Assembly: GCA_910579425.1 (NCBI GenBank)
Contig: CAJTVL010000059.1
Location: forward strand, 1 to 24,956
Direction: 5' to 3'
Length of the DNA: 24,956 nt
Source: an uncultured Lachnospiraceae bacterium
GTDB taxonomy: Bacteria > Bacillota > Clostridia > Lachnospirales > Lachnospiraceae
The notes under the pieces were generated by a model. It did not search any database, had not been told where the DNA came from, and worked only from the letters and a program-made list of their open reading frames with translations. The position numbers and the translations under genes were made by a program. Numbering within the stretch: the stretch's first letter is position 1; the number at the start of each line of letters is the position of its first letter. This document shows positions 21,660 through 24,956 of the stretch, one piece after another.

Positions 21660-23225
21660 CTAGCTGTATAATCCCACCTCAAACTTAAGAACCGTAGGCA
21701 TATCCGCCAGGCGGCTCTGCTGATAAAGCCGGTCCCCGTTCTGTTTCCGTCCCGGGATAAACCTTCCCTTTTCAAATCTTCCTTCCCACATTCCCACCGG
21801 CTCTGCCTGCCAGGCGCTGCCTCGTCTGCCCGCCAGCGAAATGGCCGCATTACAGCCCACGATATAAAAGCTGTACTGATCAATGGGAATCAAAAATCCG
21901 CCTGTCCCTGCTTTCTGATCCATCCTTTCAGGATAAGTCAGGATAACATCATAGTCTCCCATAGAAATCACCGCACCGCTCTCATGCTCTGTTCTTCTGG
22001 CGAATCCGATAAATTTGTCTTTCTCCTTTATGTAAAGATCCCAGATCCCCTCCACAATCCGGTAGGCACGTCTGTGATATTCGGAATTTTCCGGATAACA
22101 CCTGTCCCACTGCCAGTCAAACAAAAGTCCGTCTAACTCCGCCTCGCTCATTTGGTCATATAAAGGCGCGCTGAGCAGATCATCAATTCCAAAGGGCGAA
22201 AAACCAATCATATTGTGATACAGCCCCAGCGCTCCCAACAGATGGGAAGCCGCCGCCGGCCCCCTTCCCGTCTCCGGGATAAACAGCGGATTATCTGCAA
22301 GGGCATACTGATCGCAAAACCCGTAAAAATCCGAGTGATAAATGTCCGGCGAAATCATGTCAAGAGAGCCTGCCGCTTCCTTCCAGATCGGCAGTACCTT
22401 TGTAATCGGCCCGCCGGAAGGGTAGGTTCCCGGCCGGAAAGGAAACTGTTCCAGCCAGACATTGGCAAACATGGGAAGAGGGTATTCCCTTTTGCCTGCC
22501 CCGGCAATCTCCTCCATGGCCCCAGCTACATACCAGCTCATAAAATACTCGGGCGCCTCGTAATCAAAGGCCTGTTCCCAGGTTCCTTCCACCTGATACA
22601 ATCTGCCTACCGCCTCCGGAATCTGTTCCCGATACTTTGCCTGGGCCGCCTCCCCGAAGTCTCTCTCCGATCCCAGAAAACCCACTTCGTTTTCCACCTG
22701 TATCATAATTACGGTGTGTTCCTGCCCGTCGTACTCCCGTAAAAACCTCATAAACTCTGCAAAAGCCGCTGCATCCGCCTTCACTGCCTCCTCGCAGAAG
22801 GGCGAAACCGTCTCGGAGGCCATCCCTCCCTTGTGCCGGGCCCGGAAATACCGGCTGCTGTCCCGCTTCATCCAGGCCGGGACATAATTGCTTGCGCCGT
22901 TTTTCCAGAGTCCAAACCACAGAAACACCAGACGTATCCCCGCCTTCCTTGCCCTGTCGATCACCTTCTGCACAGTAGAAAAGTCAAAGCTGCCTTTCTC
23001 CCTTTCTACCTCTTCCCAGTGAACCGGCACAAGAAGCGTATTGAGAGGAAGTTCCTTTAACTGATTCCAGACAAACCGGTCCATATAGTCCAGATCCGAG
23101 GGAACCGAATTGTGAACCTCCCCTCCCAGGATAAAAAATTCTCTGCCGTCCACATAAAGCGCGGCATTTCCGTTTTCTTCATATTGAATCCGGGGTATTT
23201 CATTCTTTTTCATTTTAACCACCAT
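21660..23225 (-). CDS. GH35-type beta-galactosidase with DUF5597-like C-terminus
   Basis: A 521-residue cytoplasmic-type glycoside hydrolase with no signal peptide. The TIM-barrel part shows FILGGEVHNS near the start, NTLLVPVHWEEVE, the acid/base Glu180 in QVENEVG and the nucleophile Glu318 in FIPETGRG, the pattern of clan GH-A enzymes of family GH35. The last ~150 residues (about 370-521) match the position of the DUF5597 beta domain seen in this subgroup. It should hydrolyse terminal beta-galactose from imported oligosaccharides. ATG has GGAGG 7 nt upstream. It follows the serine hydrolase gene by 65 nt on the same strand, with no clear promoter between, so co-transcription is likely. Exact sugar specificity is not readable. 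Confidence 0.85.
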   Translation of the reverse strand: MVVKMKKNEIPRIQYEENGNAALYVDGREFFILGGEVHNSVPSDLDYMDRFVWNQLKELPLNTLLVPVHWEEVEREKGSFDFSTVQKVIDRARKAGIRLVFLWFGLWKNGASNYVPAWMKRDSSRYFRARHKGGMASETVSPFCEEAVKADAAAFAEFMRFLREYDGQEHTVIMIQVENEVGFLGSERDFGEAAQAKYREQIPEAVGRLYQVEGTWEQAFDYEAPEYFMSWYVAGAMEEIAGAGKREYPLPMFANVWLEQFPFRPGTYPSGGPITKVLPIWKEAAGSLDMISPDIYHSDFYGFCDQYALADNPLFIPETGRGPAAASHLLGALGLYHNMIGFSPFGIDDLLSAPLYDQMSEAELDGLLFDWQWDRCYPENSEYHRRAYRIVEGIWDLYIKEKDKFIGFARRTEHESGAVISMGDYDVILTYPERMDQKAGTGGFLIPIDQYSFYIVGCNAAISLAGRRGSAWQAEPVGMWEGRFEKGRFIPGRKQNGDRLYQQSRLADMPTVLKFEVGLYS

Positions 23226-23290
23226 TCTGCCGCCTCCATGCGGCTCTCAAACAAGAATGCTTCCATCCGTCTATCACTGCTCTTCGCTTT

Positions 23291-24565
23291 TCAGAGCACC
23301 TCTGCCAGCACCAGATTGCGCAGCTTCCTTGTAAGCTCAAAGGTTCCTGCATCTTTTTTCTGGGTTCCCATCAGGATCGTCATATTCTCTTTCGGGAAAT
23401 TTGCAAAATAAACTCCCAGCCAGCCGTCCCAGCCATACTCTCCCTCGCAGGCCAAAAGCCCTGCCCGTCCGGGCCACTTACAAACCCGCATCAGATTGCC
23501 GTAGCTGAAGCCCTCCAGTCCGACCCACCTGTTAAAATCCTTCTGCTGCGTCTCCATCAGCTCTCCGCCGGTAAAATACCGCACGGCGGCAGGCCTTAAG
23601 ATCTCCCTGCCCTCAAAGGTTCCTCCCTGCAGCAGCATACGGGCAAACCGCATATAATCGTCCAGTGTGGAGGCAAGTCCCGCTCCGCCCGACTCAAAGG
23701 CAGGGGATTCATCCATCCGGTTTCGGATTCCCAGATGGTTCCCTTCATAGCGCACCAGCCTGTTCCCGCCATTCTCAATAACCGTCTCATAAACTGCCGC
23801 CAGACGGCTTTGCTTTTCCTTCGGCACCCAAAAGGCCGTATCCTTCATTCCGAGAGGAGCAAAAAGCTCCTTTTCCAAAAACTCTCCGAATTTCATCCCC
23901 GATGCCGCCTCAACCACTGCCCCCAGCACATCCGCCGAGGTTCCATAGCGCCAGGAGCTGCCGGGTTCAAAAGCCAGGGTGCATCCCGCAAGCCTGTCCG
24001 CAATCTCCCTGGTAGTCATTGCCTTTTTTGTCAAAAGCCGCCGGTCTATCTCCTCAAACACCCCTGCGGTCTCTCTGCCTGCCATTGACGTCTCGTCAGG
24101 GTAAACCAGTCCCGAGGTCATCCTGAGCAGATCATAAATCCGCATGGGCTGCATCACTGCCCGTACCGCGTCCCCGGATACCGTTTTGTTTTCGCAGCCC
24201 GGCCCTTTTTTGGCAGAGAGCTCCTTCTTCGAGCCGCCCGCCGCCTCTTCCCCGATCCCTTCTGTCTCCAGGGAATAAAATCCTCCTGCAAAAGAGGGCA
24301 GGAAATCGGATACGGGCTGAACCAGATCGATCTGTCCCCTTTCCATCAAAATCATTGCCGCTGCCGCCGCCACCGGCTTTGTCTGGGAATAAAGCCTGAA
24401 AATCGTATCCCTTTCCATGGGACGGTTTTCTTCCCGGTCTGCCATCCCCGCCTGGCAATAGCAGATTTCCTCCCCGGCCTTTTCTGCCAGCAGATTGATC
24501 CCGGCCACTCTGCACTCCGAAACCGCCTGTTCCATCACCCTTTGCACTTTTTCCTTCAGTGCCAT
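23291..24565 (-). CDS. Serine beta-lactamase-fold hydrolase (class C-like, EstB type)
   Basis: A 424-residue protein with the penicillin-binding-protein fold: catalytic S-x-x-K as SQTK (Ser60, Lys63) in FRLYSQTKPV, Tyr of the Y-x-S/N element in WRYGTSADV at about 205-213, and GLASTLDDYMRFARMLLQGG typical of the family. No signal peptide is seen, so it is cytoplasmic, and its substrate is more likely an ester or peptide than a beta-lactam. A charged, low-complexity insert (EEAAGGSKKELSAKKGPG) interrupts the domain at about 107-125. ATG 24565 follows GGGGG by 10 nt. It probably leads an operon with the GH35 gene. Confidence 0.88.
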   Translation of the reverse strand: MALKEKVQRVMEQAVSECRVAGINLLAEKAGEEICYCQAGMADREENRPMERDTIFRLYSQTKPVAAAAAMILMERGQIDLVQPVSDFLPSFAGGFYSLETEGIGEEAAGGSKKELSAKKGPGCENKTVSGDAVRAVMQPMRIYDLLRMTSGLVYPDETSMAGRETAGVFEEIDRRLLTKKAMTTREIADRLAGCTLAFEPGSSWRYGTSADVLGAVVEAASGMKFGEFLEKELFAPLGMKDTAFWVPKEKQSRLAAVYETVIENGGNRLVRYEGNHLGIRNRMDESPAFESGGAGLASTLDDYMRFARMLLQGGTFEGREILRPAAVRYFTGGELMETQQKDFNRWVGLEGFSYGNLMRVCKWPGRAGLLACEGEYGWDGWLGVYFANFPKENMTILMGTQKKDAGTFELTRKLRNLVLAEVL

Positions 24566-24604
24566 TTTTCATACGCCCCCTTTTTCCACGATTTCTTTGG
24601 AATT

Positions 24605-24648
24605 ACAAAATTCCCGAAAAGCCTGAACAATCAACACTTTTCGGGAAT
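24605..24648 (-). terminator. Terminator of the tRNA array
   Basis: Perfect 12-bp minus-strand stem ATTCCCGAAAAG (24648-24637) with CTTTTCGGGAAT (24621-24610), 15-nt loop, then ATTTTG. It lies 10 nt after tRNA-Lys and separates the array from the serine hydrolase gene. Confidence 0.85.
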
Positions 24649-24657
24649 CTTGATTCG

Positions 24658-24730
24658 TGAGCCACCCGGGACTCGAACCCGGGACAACTTGATTAAAAGT
24701 CAAGTGCTCTACCACCTGAGCTAGTGGCCC
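24658..24730 (-). tRNA. tRNA-Lys (anticodon UUU)
   Basis: Minus-strand 73-nt cloverleaf: GGGCCAC with GTGGCTC (one G.U) and discriminator A, D-arm GCTCAGGTGGTAGAGC, anticodon stem ACTTG/CAAGT around ACTTTTAAT (anticodon TTT), T-arm GGGTTCGAGTCCC. CCA is not encoded. Confidence 0.96.
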
Positions 24731-24743
24731 ATATATTACGAAA

Positions 24744-24815
24744 CTGGGCTAGCTGGATTCGAACCAGCGAATGCAGGAGTCAAAGTCCTGTGCCTTACCG
24801 CTTGGCGATAGCCCA
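24744..24815 (-). tRNA. tRNA-Gln (anticodon UUG)
   Basis: Minus-strand 72-nt cloverleaf: TGGGCTA with TAGCCCA and discriminator G, D-arm GCCAAGCGGTAAGGC, anticodon stem CAGGA/TCCTG around CTTTGAC (anticodon TTG), T-arm GCTGGTTCGAATCCAGC. U1-A72 pairing and G73 are typical of glutamine. Confidence 0.96.
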
Positions 24816-24905
24816 TCAATGCGCCAGGCTGCATTGCACATCAGCTACAGATATTCTCTACCTGTCCGCTGAAATCCTGTCTTTCCAGGATGACCCCTGG
24901 CAAAG

Positions 24906-24956
24906 GGTGGATAGAGGGACTTGAACCCTCGGCCTCCAGAGCCACAATCTGGCGCG
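24906..24956 (-). tRNA. tRNA-His (anticodon GUG), truncated at window edge
   Basis: The visible 3' two-thirds show anticodon stem CCAGA/TCTGG around TTGTGGC (anticodon GTG), T-arm GAGGGTTCAAGTCCCTC, acceptor TATCCAC and discriminator C, the identity base of histidine. The 5' part lies beyond the window. Confidence 0.92.

Noticed and set aside
22215..22742. 175-codon plus-strand frame
   Set aside because: Antisense to the GH35 gene, which has catalytic motifs and a ribosome site.
24542..24924. Two short plus-strand frames of 60 and 66 codons
   Set aside because: They are translations across the tRNA genes and terminator; the repeated RDNLIK/RTSECRSQS text is a common tRNA antisense artefact.

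Overview
The window looks like part of a low- to medium-GC Firmicutes chromosome, most likely a gut Lachnospiraceae (Clostridium cluster XIVa type). This is inferred from strong AGGAGG-type ribosome sites, sigma-A-like promoters with 17-nt spacers, a PPi-type phosphofructokinase, a YtrA/ABC module, a yybP-ykoY riboswitch and a family of PD-(D/E)XK proteins common in that group. No species can be named from sequence alone.

Bases 1-5324 are an accessory patch. It starts with a decayed IS1595-type transposase (internal deletion plus frameshift). Next comes an AT-rich operon: a GntR/YtrA-like repressor, an ABC ATPase, an ABC-2 permease, a DUF3592 membrane protein and a 31-residue membrane peptide. 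The permease gene is cut by a complete IS1634-family element (2623-4362) with 32-nt terminal repeats and a 6-bp target duplication. Removing the element and one duplication restores a 213-codon reading frame exactly. The patch ends in a truncated group II intron fused almost at the stop codon of pepT.

Bases 5325-20183 look like core chromosome, mostly on the minus strand: pepT (tripeptidase), a MutS2-like ATPase without the Smr nuclease domain and with a long promoter/terminator-bearing leader, a secreted metallo-beta-lactamase-fold protein (+), glycogen phosphorylase, a LacI-type repressor, a CheX-like two-domain protein, PPi-dependent phosphofructokinase, a Na+/Ca2+-exchanger-type transporter behind a Mn2+-type riboswitch, a calcineurin-type phosphoesterase, and a divergent HTH-TPR regulator (+). 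The glgP promoter carries a perfect 12-bp LacI-type palindrome in its spacer, so the adjacent LacI protein is its likely repressor. glgP and the phosphofructokinase fit one glycogen-to-glycolysis theme.

Bases 20184-24956 hold a frameshifted gene remnant, a PD-(D/E)XK nuclease-like gene, tRNA-Leu with its own promoter and terminator, a GH35-type beta-galactosidase paired with a serine beta-lactamase-fold hydrolase, and a tRNA array (His-Gln-Lys on the minus strand) that runs off the right edge.
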